Made by a program: the position numbers and the translations under genes
Notes under the pieces: model-generated
What the model was told of the DNA's origin: nothing
Database searches by the model: none
What the model saw: only the letters and a program-made list of their open reading frames with translations
Shown: positions 1 through 10,300 of the stretch, one piece after another
How the letters are laid out: each line of letters begins with the position of its first letter
Numbering within the stretch: position 1 is the first letter of the stretch
NCBI GenBank assembly: GCA_937892315.1
Contig: CALAVF010000076.1
Coordinates: 1 to 24,166, forward strand
Source: an uncultured Prevotellaceae bacterium
Lineage (GTDB): Bacteria; Bacteroidota; Bacteroidia; Bacteroidales; Bacteroidaceae
Length of the DNA stretch: 24,166 nt
Direction: 5' to 3'

Positions 1-26
1 CATGAATTGATACGAGACGAGGGAAC
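1..26 (+). repeat. Left copy of 26-bp inverted repeat (partner at 11437-11462)
   Basis: The first 26 bases of the window match the reverse complement of 11437-11462 at 25 of 26 positions; the only difference is the base at window position 16 (G here, T in the partner read in the same direction). The outer end of each copy begins CATGAATTGATACGA and both copies point inward. The window starts exactly at the repeat, so it may extend further left. No similarity continues inward beyond base 26. A match this long does not occur by chance in 24 kb. Whether it is a transposon end, a recombination site or a dispersed repeat cannot be told from the sequence alone. Confidence 0.85.
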
Positions 27-68
27 GACGTAGGGGGGTATAAGAAGATGTGCTTTTATGAAATGAAA

Positions 69-3000
69 CTATTTCATCAACTTCATCGTGCCTTTCTTGC
101 CCGTTTCGCTCTTGATGCGGATGATATAGACACCCTTCGGCAATGCTACCTTGGCGAAAGAGGACTGCACGCTGCCCATTGGGCAGGTGAACTGGTGGAT
201 GGTCGCACCGCTGGCGTTGACCACCTCTGCCTCTACGATTTCGCTGGCGACGATATTTTCAATGCCTGTGAGATAGGCATTGTACTTGTCGGCATCGCAA
301 CGTACATAGAGGATACCTTCGGAGATGCGGCTGGTGTCCCAATAGTTGTAAACGGGGAGTTCGGGAAGTTCGAAATTCAACTCGCCGGCGTTAACTGTTG
401 TCGCGTTTGTCCACACGTAGAACGAGTCTGGCACGGCCTCGTCGGTTGTTGACTCATAGCCGCTGTAGAGGAATGGAGCAATGGTTGCGCCGTCGCTGAG
501 TTTCAGCGTTCCGATGTTGGTGAGGTAGGAGTTCTGAGGCGAACTTGTGGCACTTCTGCGCAAACCTACGATGATGGTGGATTTGGCTCCAAAGGTGACG
601 TTCTTGCCGTTGAAGTCAATCGTTCCGTTGACTGACGTTGCGTTGGCTCCTGCCTGGAGAGTTCCGTTGATGGTGAAGGAACTGTTGGTGAGCGGAGTGC
701 CAGACTTTGTGACACCTGTGAGGCTCGCCCCTTCGGCTACGGTGAGGGCTCCCTTGCCAAGCAGTGCTCCCGAAGTGAAGTGAAGTTCACCTTCGCTGAC
801 TTTGGTTGTTCCGGTGTTGTCCCAAATGCCCTTGGCGGTCATCTTGCCTGCTCCGACCTTGGCAAAATTGGAGTTGCTGGTGACGATGCCATCGAATGAG
901 AAGTCTTCATCGTTGCCTACCTGCCATGTGTTTGTGCCAGATGCACCATTGTTGCTGAATGCGCAGAATCCACCCAGGGCACCAGAACCGGTCACCTGTC
1001 CAATGCGGTAGGTTTTGCCGCTGTTCAACAAGGAGAAGTTGGCTGGAATATTGAAGGTTGCCTTTGGCGCTCCGGTATTGGTGTCAAGCGTGAAGACGCG
1101 GCCTGTGGCTCCATTGGACATGGATTCATTATAGGTGGCTCCAATCACCAGCGTTCCCTCGAAGTTGCTGAGGTTGAATCGCATAGCAGAACGGGTGGCA
1201 TAGTAGGTCGAGCCTTTCTCTGTTGCGCAGTAAATGGTGATTTGGCCAGAGCCTGTAATCGTGTTAGACGAGGTCTGGCGATTCACGGTTGTGAGTTCGG
1301 CTTTCGCACCTGCTTCTACAACGATTGGGGTTGACAAGAATCCTGAGCCTGCCAGTTTTCCGTTGCCTTGCAGCGTGGTGGTCTTCGAGTAGGCTGTGCC
1401 ATAGTCGAAGAGACCGCCTGCCACCGTCAGTTGAGTGGCGTTGAGGGTACCCTGCATGGTGAACGTTCCATTGCCTTTCTTCGTTAATTTCGTTCCGTTG
1501 ATGCTCTTCTCCATCGTGAACGAACCTGCATTGTTGATCACACCTCCTTCGTCACTTCTGACTCGGATGGGGCTGCCCATCTTGACAGTTCCTGATGTTT
1601 GGAGTTCTGCCCCGTTTTCAATGATAAACAGGTCGGCAGAATTTGTCACGCCACCAAGGTTGCCATACGATTGAGTAGAGTTGGAGAGGCTTGTCACCTT
1701 GGTGATGCCACCGCGTAGGAAGTTTCCGCCAGTATAGGTGTTGTCGCCACCCATCGTGACAGTTCCTTTGTTTTCCTTTACGTATGCACCACTGGTGATG
1801 ACACCATTGCCTTTGACCGTATAATTTTTCGATGCATTATTGAAACGAATCGTGTCGGCAGGCAATTCGGCGCCATCCTGCAGGGTCACGGTGAAATTCG
1901 TCGCATCATCGGTGAAATTGACGATGTCGCCACCGACGAAAAATTCTGGTGTCCGTTCTGCGTCGTTTGCCAAGTAGAAGTTCTCCGTGGTCGCATAGTC
2001 CCAGATGGTAGATGATTCACCTGTCCAAACAACTTCATTCGCTCCTCGGACGGAACCGAGTACCAGATAAATGTCGCCATTCTCGTCTCGTTCCAGCCCT
2101 GTTTTATGACTTGTCACACCTTCAATCTTGATGTTGGCAAGTGAACCGACGAGGGAGTCGGCATGTGCAACAAGGTAGCGACCTGGCTCGAGTGTTTCAG
2201 CACCTTCGGCTTTGTGTTCAACCACTTCAATGACTGGCATCAGATAGGCTGGGCCAAATGACCAGTTCTTCTTCTCTATTTGGAGCAGAGGGGTTTTGAT
2301 TTGGTCTGATTTCAGCCCGTCAGAATAGAGGTCAAGCATCAGACGGCTTCCGAAGCCCATCATGTAGATGGAATCAGCCGTGATGGTTCCCAATGAATTT
2401 TCTCCGCCAGGACGAACGATAGATGCGTAATCTGCTTTGATAGACTTGAATTCTGCTGATGGAACGTTTGTGTTGAGTTCGCCGAAACGATTCAGCCATA
2501 CTGGTGAGTTCTTTGCCGAACCATTGAAGTTGACAGTTCCTGCCCAGATGTTCGTTTCGCCTGTATAAGTCATATTGGTGGCTGGCAGTGTGAGAATGCC
2601 ATCTCCTTGCTTTACGATGCGAGTGGCTCCTGTGAGGGCACCGCCATCCACTGTACAGGTGTAATACTCATAATTGATAGGCGTATTTTTGGCTGTGGCA
2701 TTGCTTGCTGCAGTTCCCTGTACCCACGAAGGAATGTTGAATGTGACCATGTATGGGCTGGCGCCATCCTGTATCGTGATCTTGGTGTCGTTTGTTTCGC
2801 AAACAAGCAGATGGTTGTCGGTTGTGCCAATCGTTCCACCATTGCTGATTTCAGTGCGACCAGTCATGGTGTATGGAGGAGGTGCGACAGTTATCTCTTC
2901 CAATTCGCCAAGGAAATAACTCTTGTGAGGTGGCTGGTTATAGCCCATGCTTTGCCATACCATGGCATTGCGGTATTGATGGTCATGCCAAAGGGTTGGT

Positions 3001-4739
3001 ATGCGGAATTTTGTGGAGATGGGTGTCGTATAAACAAGGATAGCCGTGTTATCGCTCTTACGCATCACCAGTTCCTCGCGCCAGTCGCCAAAGATGTCGG
3101 CAATGGCACCAGGATTGTTTTTCGACCAGTTGCTGCATTTTGAGTCTTGGAAGTTCCATCGTCCTGCACCTGCGGGCTTGTAGATGGCACCGTAGCCTTC
3201 TGTGCCAGGGCTGTCGAAGTATTCGTCCAGGAGGTCGCCATCCCAATAGATACGCTGGTTGAGGTCTCCCCAAGAAATGAAGGCGTCGCCACCAAGAGCA
3301 TCTACAAACTTGTCTGCCACGGAACTAATCCAGCCAGAAGAAACGCTTCGACCCACACTGCCGGGATAGGCATTGGTAAAGTTTCCCATGAGTGCACGAC
3401 CGTCATCGCCTCCAGAGTCGTGCTTTACGAGTATCTGGCCAGTTGCAGCATTTCGGTAATTGCAACCGAAATTTCCACGGCCTTCTTCCAAACAAGCGAA
3501 TTGTTCTTCATATTTGCGATAGGGGTCAAAGTCCGAACAGTGCTGAGCATCTCCATGTCCGTAACCAGTGGTGTTGAGCCCTAAGCCATTGTCATCGATC
3601 ATCATCGAACCGAAGATGATTTCGTCACGACCATCCCAATCAATGTCGCCGATGGCGAAATTATGATAGCCATTTCCGAACCAGGGGCTGCTGCTATTGG
3701 TGCATTCCCAATACCAGCGGGTGGACAGTTGGTGAGTGGCGGGGTCAACATCGAGGGCGGTAAACTTATGCTTGGTATAGCATCCACGCCCCAAGAAGAT
3801 ACTCGCTTTTCTTCCATCGAGGAAAGGCGCACCAAAATAGTGCTTGGTGGAACGGTGTCCAACGATGCCAGACCCCCACCAATCGTCGGATACACGGGTC
3901 AGAGGGTAGTCCATCCATAGCGGATGGCTTTCTGGGCCGATTTCGTAGGGCTTGCCTGTTGCACCTTCAAGATAGAGAAGATATTCATTGCCCGAAGAGG
4001 TGTACTCAACGCCATTCCAGCGAGTATCTACAGAGGAAGACCCGATGAGTTGTGTCGTTCCGTCTGCATAGTGGATATAGGCATTGTCTTGAATGCGGAG
4101 GAGCACTTCTGCTTTTCCGTCCATATCCCAGTCGTAGCATACACAATCCCACTGTTCGTCGGCACCTGCCAGCATGTTGGGCCCAAGGTCAATCCACCAG
4201 AGACGGTTGCCTTTGTGGTCATAGCAGTCGAGTACGTGGAAGCAGTTCTTCTGTGAAACGTCGGCAGCAACACTGCATGGGCGTTTGGCAATGAATTCTA
4301 CTATGCCGTCGCCGTCCAGATCACCCAGCGAGATGTCGTTGATGGTGTAGTTGGAGGTCACATCGGTGCCATCACGTCCTGTGATTTTCTGTACAGGAAT
4401 AGTCAGCACACCATTATTCCAACGTGTCACTTCTGCACATTTTTCTTGTTCAACGCCTTTTACAACAGCAGCCACTTGGTATTTGCTGGAGGCGTTTCCG
4501 TTAGAGTGATTGTAGCAGGAAACATTCAGGTTTTCTGCAATTTTTGTGCCATTACAGTAGAGGTTGTAAGTTACGTCGTAATACTCTTCTCCAAAGATGT
4601 GCCAACTGACGAAATTGCCACTGGTAGAACTCGGAACAGCGACGAGTCCACGGTCAATCTTGTCCGTAAATCGCTGGGCAAAGCCCATCGATGCGGTCAT
4701 TGCAAGGACAAGAGCCAGAATCGTTTTTCTCTTGATCAT
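69..4739 (-). CDS. Secreted PL11-type rhamnogalacturonan lyase with autotransporter-type beta-repeat region and C-terminal sorting-like tail
   Basis: This 1556-residue protein starts with a signal peptide (residues 1-21, cleavage after GFA). Residues 22 to about 620 resemble the YesW/PL11 rhamnogalacturonan lyase family, which cleaves the backbone of pectic rhamnogalacturonan I by beta-elimination. Visible marks are the N-terminal RGLVAV...SW segment, several DxDxDG-type calcium loops (DLDGDG near 141, DWDMDG near 203, DIDWDG near 365) and the terminal WHDHQYRNAMVWQ / GYNQPPHKSYFLG signature (about 584-611). Residues of about 630 to 1480 form low-complexity Gly/Thr/Asn-rich beta repeats, including at least four units of the autotransporter-associated strand type (for example GGDNTYTGG). 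The last ~70 residues resemble a Bacteroidetes type IX secretion sorting domain, ending in KGVYIIRI...GTMKLMK. Bacterial PL11 enzymes are usually about 600-700 residues, so this one is more than twice the normal length. It lies 47 bp downstream of the 819-residue secreted protein with no promoter visible in the gap, so the two are probably co-transcribed. Confidence 0.85.
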   Translation of the reverse strand: MIKRKTILALVLAMTASMGFAQRFTDKIDRGLVAVPSSTSGNFVSWHIFGEEYYDVTYNLYCNGTKIAENLNVSCYNHSNGNASSKYQVAAVVKGVEQEKCAEVTRWNNGVLTIPVQKITGRDGTDVTSNYTINDISLGDLDGDGIVEFIAKRPCSVAADVSQKNCFHVLDCYDHKGNRLWWIDLGPNMLAGADEQWDCVCYDWDMDGKAEVLLRIQDNAYIHYADGTTQLIGSSSVDTRWNGVEYTSSGNEYLLYLEGATGKPYEIGPESHPLWMDYPLTRVSDDWWGSGIVGHRSTKHYFGAPFLDGRKASIFLGRGCYTKHKFTALDVDPATHQLSTRWYWECTNSSSPWFGNGYHNFAIGDIDWDGRDEIIFGSMMIDDNGLGLNTTGYGHGDAQHCSDFDPYRKYEEQFACLEEGRGNFGCNYRNAATGQILVKHDSGGDDGRALMGNFTNAYPGSVGRSVSSGWISSVADKFVDALGGDAFISWGDLNQRIYWDGDLLDEYFDSPGTEGYGAIYKPAGAGRWNFQDSKCSNWSKNNPGAIADIFGDWREELVMRKSDNTAILVYTTPISTKFRIPTLWHDHQYRNAMVWQSMGYNQPPHKSYFLGELEEITVAPPPYTMTGRTEISNGGTIGTTDNHLLVCETNDTKITIQDGASPYMVTFNIPSWVQGTAASNATAKNTPINYEYYTCTVDGGALTGATRIVKQGDGILTLPATNMTYTGETNIWAGTVNFNGSAKNSPVWLNRFGELNTNVPSAEFKSIKADYASIVRPGGENSLGTITADSIYMMGFGSRLMLDLYSDGLKSDQIKTPLLQIEKKNWSFGPAYLMPVIEVVEHKAEGAETLEPGRYLVAHADSLVGSLANIKIEGVTSHKTGLERDENGDIYLVLGSVRGANEVVWTGESSTIWDYATTENFYLANDAERTPEFFVGGDIVNFTDDATNFTVTLQDGAELPADTIRFNNASKNYTVKGNGVITSGAYVKENKGTVTMGGDNTYTGGNFLRGGITKVTSLSNSTQSYGNLGGVTNSADLFIIENGAELQTSGTVKMGSPIRVRSDEGGVINNAGSFTMEKSINGTKLTKKGNGTFTMQGTLNATQLTVAGGLFDYGTAYSKTTTLQGNGKLAGSGFLSTPIVVEAGAKAELTTVNRQTSSNTITGSGQITIYCATEKGSTYYATRSAMRFNLSNFEGTLVIGATYNESMSNGATGRVFTLDTNTGAPKATFNIPANFSLLNSGKTYRIGQVTGSGALGGFCAFSNNGASGTNTWQVGNDEDFSFDGIVTSNSNFAKVGAGKMTAKGIWDNTGTTKVSEGELHFTSGALLGKGALTVAEGASLTGVTKSGTPLTNSSFTINGTLQAGANATSVNGTIDFNGKNVTFGAKSTIIVGLRRSATSSPQNSYLTNIGTLKLSDGATIAPFLYSGYESTTDEAVPDSFYVWTNATTVNAGELNFELPELPVYNYWDTSRISEGILYVRCDADKYNAYLTGIENIVASEIVEAEVVNASGATIHQFTCPMGSVQSSFAKVALPKGVYIIRIKSETGKKGTMKLMK

Positions 4740-4786
4740 AATAGGGTCGTTTATGTTGGATAGTTATTAGCCACTTTTCTGTATGG

Positions 4787-7246
4787 TTATTTAACAAGAA
4801 CTTTCTTCACCTGTTCACCTCTCTTCACAATGTTAATGCCTTTTTGGAGCGTCGGCACCCGTGTTCCTGAAAGAGTGTAGATTGCCTCATTGTCAGCATC
4901 ATGGTTAACGGTGTTGATGCCTGTGATGATTTGGCTTTCTGTGCCATAATAGGTGAGGTGGTATTCATCTACCATTGCCCATACAGTGCCACCGCCGATG
5001 TTGCGACCACCTATGGTAAGTGTGCCCTCTTCTCCGATGATGACAGAGAGGGTGTAGAGACGTACATACTCGCCAGCCTCGTTCTGACCCACTTCGATGG
5101 TGAGCGTGTTGTCATTTGCGAACAACTCAAAACCTTCGGCATCTGTAAATGCACCACAAGAGATGGTGTAGGCTCCTGCCGGCAGACCTGTGATAGTCTG
5201 TGAGAAGGAAGCGTTGCTGGTATTCCAGAGGTTGAGGTAATTGAGGTCTCCGCTGCTTGCTCCTTCTTGGTTCTGGGGAATCCATGAAGCATGATTCTCG
5301 AAGGTTGCCCATCCTTCATTTGTCCATCCGTCTGTTCCGCTAAATCCTGGGTTGTAGATTTTGGCAGTATAGTCAACAGGGTTATTGTCACTGGCAGGTT
5401 CAGCGGGTACCGAAAGGTTGAACTCGACAGTGTAGAGTTCATCAAGCAGTGCCAAAACAACCTCGTTAGTTAAATCTTTGGTTTCGAGATTCTTGTACTT
5501 TTCCACATAGGCGTTGTAAGCGTCAGCAGCCTCCGTTGTGCATGTTGTACCGTATTCGGCATAGATGGTGGCAGCCGTTTCTATCTCAGAAGCCAGTTTC
5601 TCCATGTTCCAAAGGTAGTTTTGTGCCTCGTCAACGATGGCTTGCAGTTCGTTGGTGGCTTTTTCCACATCTTCTGTGTTCAAAGTGTGCTCTTCCACAA
5701 TGTCCTGCTTGGCAGATGCGGCATCAGAGAGCAGATTCCCGTAATATTCGTTGATGCCCTCTGCCAAGTTCATCTCCTCAGCGGCAGAAATTGTGTTGCG
5801 AAGTGTCTCGTATGCAGCAATGTTCAGATTGATTCTGTTCAGAATGTCTTCATACTCAGGGATGACAGCCAAGATGTCTTCTTCTGTATTGGCAGCCTTT
5901 ACTTTCTCCAGCACTTGGTTGAACTCGGTGACGAGAGCATTTTGAGCCACCGCATTGTCGAATGATGGAGCACTCTCGCTCAGTTCCTTCAGCCAGTAGC
6001 GGTAAGCATCGACACCTGTGCCGTAATACTTAACGGTCACATTGTCAATGGTAATCCAGTTCTCTTCGCCTGTTTCCAGAACATATCCAAATTCGAGGTT
6101 CCCATTTGTCACATTGGTTGTGATGGTATAAGAACGTCCGTATGAATCGGCTGGGACAGACTTCTGGTTCTCGTTGGCATAGACTGCTCCCACTTGCTTA
6201 TTGGCAAGAGCACTGATGCCGACCACGTAGATACCATTAGGCAAATCTGAAAGTGTCTGATAGATCTTTCCATTGAAACTGGCTGCCCACACATTCAAAT
6301 AGGACCCTTCGTATGCTCCTTCTTCCCAATTTTGCCAGTCTGCCATTGCTGCCAATTCAAATGTTTCCGTATTGGCACCATTGATCCATGTGTCTGTTGA
6401 CGAACAGTCGTCGCTATAAATCAGCATGGGATTGTCGGGCGTTACATACTCTTCATAGTATGCTAACATCTTCTTGTTCAGAGACGTAATTGCATCTTTC
6501 AAGGCATCAAGTGTGCTTGCTGTGTTGGCATAAACAGCCTTTTCGTCTGCGATATTGGTCATGCCGATTTTCTCGGCACTTTCAACCATCTCGCCTAATG
6601 TCTGTGCTGCTGTATATCGTTCGATTTCTTGCTGATAACCAGCGTAATCTGCTTGGCTTACAAATGCCCATGTGGTTTGGAAAGTGCCTTCTTCGAAGTT
6701 GCTGTCAACACCAGCGTTGTCATAAATGACGCCTGTTCCAGTTGACACGGCATCACGAGTGTTGACATACTCTGTGTAGCGACCAACTACGTATCCTTCC
6801 ATGTCTTCTGTTGCTTTCCATGTGGGGTTTAATTCCGCACCGAGAATCTGGTATGTGTTGTTGCCTAAATCTTTGAAAGAGAAAAAGTAGTCTTCTTGTG
6901 AACCGAGGTCTACATAGATGTTGCCACCGTCGGTAATGAACAAGTTATACCACCCTCCTTTTTCTATCGAGTAGTCGCGGATGGTGTAGGTCTTGCCATC
7001 CCATTCTTTTCCCTCGTCAGCATAAGTGTTTACAACGAACTTCAGACCAGTGTCGCCTACGGTTGCATGGGTTCCCCAATCGTTGCCTTCTGTAAGGAAC
7101 AACTGAGCCTCCGTGTTGTAGATGTACACCGTATCTTCTGGCGTGAGAGATTGATACTTTCCTGAATACACAGGCTTTTGCCAACTGTCGGCAAAAGCCA
7201 TACCTGTTGCAATCAGAGCAACTAAAAAGAGTAACACTTTTTTCAT
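4787..7246 (-). CDS. Large secreted multidomain protein with two carbohydrate-binding-like modules and a helical spacer
   Basis: The function is not established. The 819-residue product has a signal peptide (residues 1-19, MAFA then D) and a C-terminal tail (about 785-819: IYTLSGTRVP...KGINIVKRG...KKVLVK) typical of Prevotella secreted proteins with sorting-like ends. In between are an N-terminal beta-rich region (about 30-195), a short helical stretch (200-265), a beta-sandwich-like module (about 275-410, with NVWAASFNGKIYQTLSDLPNG), a long acidic helical spacer (about 415-605) and a second, similar module (about 628-770, with LNLWNTSNASFSQTITGLPAG). The two modules share the pattern L-N-[VL]-W...F...I-Y/S-Q-T-[LI]...L-P-x-G-x-Y, which suggests a duplicated carbohydrate-binding fold. 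It sits just upstream of the pectin lyase in the same direction, so a substrate-binding role is inferred, not shown. A good promoter precedes it at 7290-7321. Confidence 0.7.
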   Translation of the reverse strand: MKKVLLFLVALIATGMAFADSWQKPVYSGKYQSLTPEDTVYIYNTEAQLFLTEGNDWGTHATVGDTGLKFVVNTYADEGKEWDGKTYTIRDYSIEKGGWYNLFITDGGNIYVDLGSQEDYFFSFKDLGNNTYQILGAELNPTWKATEDMEGYVVGRYTEYVNTRDAVSTGTGVIYDNAGVDSNFEEGTFQTTWAFVSQADYAGYQQEIERYTAAQTLGEMVESAEKIGMTNIADEKAVYANTASTLDALKDAITSLNKKMLAYYEEYVTPDNPMLIYSDDCSSTDTWINGANTETFELAAMADWQNWEEGAYEGSYLNVWAASFNGKIYQTLSDLPNGIYVVGISALANKQVGAVYANENQKSVPADSYGRSYTITTNVTNGNLEFGYVLETGEENWITIDNVTVKYYGTGVDAYRYWLKELSESAPSFDNAVAQNALVTEFNQVLEKVKAANTEEDILAVIPEYEDILNRINLNIAAYETLRNTISAAEEMNLAEGINEYYGNLLSDAASAKQDIVEEHTLNTEDVEKATNELQAIVDEAQNYLWNMEKLASEIETAATIYAEYGTTCTTEAADAYNAYVEKYKNLETKDLTNEVVLALLDELYTVEFNLSVPAEPASDNNPVDYTAKIYNPGFSGTDGWTNEGWATFENHASWIPQNQEGASSGDLNYLNLWNTSNASFSQTITGLPAGAYTISCGAFTDAEGFELFANDNTLTIEVGQNEAGEYVRLYTLSVIIGEEGTLTIGGRNIGGGTVWAMVDEYHLTYYGTESQIITGINTVNHDADNEAIYTLSGTRVPTLQKGINIVKRGEQVKKVLVK

Positions 7247-7289
7247 ACGTAAAGTTAGTTAGATATGTTATTTATTTCATTTTCGGAGG

Positions 7290-7321
7290 CAAAGGTAAAT
7301 AAATTATTTTTATTTAGCAAC
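7290..7321 (-). promoter_or_regulatory. Bacteroidetes-type promoter for the 819-aa protein / PL11 lyase operon
   Basis: On the minus strand a TACCTTTG -7 element (7290-7297) matches the Bacteroidetes primary sigma consensus TAnnTTTG. A GTTG element (7318-7321) lies 20 nt upstream. The -33 part overlaps the stop codon end of the helicase gene (stop at 7310-7312), so the helicase and the secreted pair have separate transcription starts although they are only 63 bp apart. The leader before the start at 7246 would be about 35-40 nt. Confidence 0.75.
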
Positions 7322-10300
7322 CATTTCGAGCAAATCTTTGCCTGTAAGTTTGTGGCTCATGTCCGTACCTGCCAAAATGTTGTCTGCAAGGTCGCGTTTT
7401 GTCTGATGCAGGCGGATGATTTTTTCCTCGATGGTGTTTTTGCTCACCAAATGATACACTGTTACGGCTTGATTCTGTCCGATGCGGTAGGCACGGTCGG
7501 TGGCTTGTTGCTCAATGGCGGGATTCCACCATGGGTCAAGATGGAACACATAGTTTGCTCCAGTCAGATTCAAGCCCAAGCCTCCTGCTTTCAGGCTGAT
7601 GAGGAACAACGAGTTTTCACCCTTTTGGAACGCCTCCACCATTTCTGTGCGGCGTTTTACGGGCACACTTCCGTCGATGTAGAAATACTTCATGCCCAAT
7701 CGGTCAAGTTCTTTCCGCACAATGTCGAAGAAACTGACAAACTGACTGAAAACCAACGCTCTGTTTCCTCCTTCGATGACTCCTTGCAGCAGTTCTACCA
7801 GTGCTGTTATCTTTGAACAGTCGCCAGTCCATTTAGGCTCAATCAACTGGGCACTACATGCCGCCTGTCGAAGTCGGGTGATTTCTGCAAGCACATTCAG
7901 GTTGACATCGGCACCGCTTTCTTGCAGCATCTTCTCTGCACGAATACGGATGCTCTCGTAGATGGCAAGTTCGTCCTTGTTCAGTTCTACGGAGTGGTAA
8001 ATCTCGGTCTTTTCAGGGAGTTCCTTCAGCACCGCCTGTTTCGTTCTACGCAGCATGAAGGGATGTACAATCCTGTCCAATTGTTCTTGTTTCTCTTTGT
8101 CTTGGTAGCCCTCAATCGGGATGATGAACTTCTGAGAGAAATGTTCGTAACCGCCCAAAAGCCCGGGGTTGACAAATTGGAACAGGCTCCACAACTCACC
8201 CAGATGGTTCTGCACAGGCGTACCCGTCAACATCACCCGATTATCTGCCTGAATCTTCATGGCGGCAGCACTGGTCTTGGCACCTCGGTTCTTGATGATG
8301 TGCGCTTCGTCCAGACATGCCACGTTCCAATGCTTTTCCGTGATGATGTCTTGAATGCTTAGCAGAATGCCGTAGGTCGTGATGATGATGTCGCCCGCCT
8401 TTGCTTCTTTGACAACCTGATTTCGGTTGGTGGCAAAGTTCAGAATCTGCACATTGAGTGTTGGGGCAAACTTCTCCAACTCTGTTTTCCAGTTGGGGGC
8501 AACCGATGCTGGAGCGACCACCAGCGATGGCCCTTCTTCCTTCTTGAGCAACAAGAAAGCGATGGTCTGAATGGTTTTTCCCAGTCCCATGTCGTCGGCA
8601 AGCAAAGCACCTGCTCCCCAACTGTTCAGGCGGGCAATCCACAGGTAGCCATCCACCTGATAGGGTCTCAGAGTGGCGTTCAGTTCTTTGGGAATCTCGG
8701 GGCTGTATTCCGAACCGTCGAGGATTTTCTGCCGGATGTCAAGCAGTTTCTCGTCCAGTTGCAGTTGTATGTCGCCATTCAAAATGTCTTCTCCCATCAA
8801 GGCTGCACTGAACGGCGAAATCTTGATTTTCCCACGTTCTCGATTGGCGATGGCATCCAAGGCTTTCAGTTGATGTCTGAGTTTCTCGCTCAGTGCCAAG
8901 AACTCTCCGTCGCCCAGTTTGATGTATTTGCCTTGGCTCTTCCCGACCAGTTCCAGCAATTGGCTGATACTCATACGGTTTTTTTCATCAATGTCAATCT
9001 CGCCTTCGATGTCAAACCATAGTCCCCTTGCTTTTACCACACCGTTCCACGAACTGGCACCTCGGGCAAGTGATTTCACTTTCAGCGTTTGTCCTTCTGG
9101 CCATTCTGCATAGAATGTTTCGGGGTGCTCTTGAATCATCTGCACAAGGTCAAGCAGAAACTCGGGTGGATAGGTGTCTTCTTCTTGATATTCATAGCCT
9201 TCGCTTCTCCAAAAGGCTTGTACCAGTTCTTGGTTTGCCCTCTCCATTTCCATGTTGCGTTTCACCCTTGCCCGACCTTCTTCGTTCTCGTCAATGATGA
9301 TGTTGTTGCCCTCTCCCGGTCGGTAGGTTCTTCTGCCTCCTGGCAGGGGACGCACAAAAGCCTCCACCTCCCAGTTGCTGCCATTCTTGGGGCTGAGTTT
9401 GAAACCCACATTCCACTGGCCATCCACGATGGGCAATGTGCTGCCGCCTTCTATCAGCGAAGAATGCAACTCTACTTTTCCACCAATGGTTTTCAGCAGG
9501 TTGCGTAATGTGTCTTCTGCTTCCAAAGGCAGTGAGCCCAATTGCAGCAGTTTGACATAATAATCTCTGATTTCGTTGGGGATGCTGATGAGGCTATAGT
9601 GGGTTGTCGAGTCCTCCACGATGACGAGGTCGTCTTTGGCATGTCCGACAGGGACGTTCGACTTCACAACGAAGCGGCCTCCTTCATTTTCCACGATGAG
9701 GTAGGGCTTGTCGCGGTCCACCTTGATGGGCGTGAAAGGGGCGAAACGGCCAAAGTAGAGACGGTCGTCACCGACCATTTCTTCAATCACGTCTTCCAGT
9801 TGCAGTCCCCAATGTTCACTGTGATTCAGTTTTGCCAAAATGCGGCGGTCGGCATTGTTCATGCACTCCACTTCGCCTTTTCTGTAGCGTGCATCGCTCA
9901 GACGCTTTCCGTTGCCCCAACTGCCGTTTTTCAGCCTCGTCTGTTCTCTCACCTGAATGGTTCGCGACGATTCAGACTCTCGAATGTACATCAGTCGGGT
10001 GTCCTGCTCTTGCACCGCAGGTTGCTTGCCTGCTGCCTCGTTCATCAGGTCTTCGAGCACAAACTCCCATTCCGCTTTGTGATAGATGTTGGTGAGGGCA
10101 GGGCGTGTTCCGTAAAGGTGACGAAGTGTCTCACGTTCAGCGTCATACAGTGGCAGGTACTTTGCCATTTCATGTCGCAGCAAGGCGAGGTTGGGGATGC
10201 ACAGATTGACATCCATGCCTGCTGTGGAGTACCCCAAGTAGTTGGCAAGCAAAAACGCCAACTGGCAGAACAGGGCGGGGCGTACTCCATGTGCTGCTTC

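Noticed and set aside
69..2800. CRISPR or tandem DNA repeats in the region coding for the beta-repeat stalk
   Set aside because: The repetition is at the protein level (Gly/Thr/Asn strands) with strongly diverged DNA and no regular repeat-spacer spacing.
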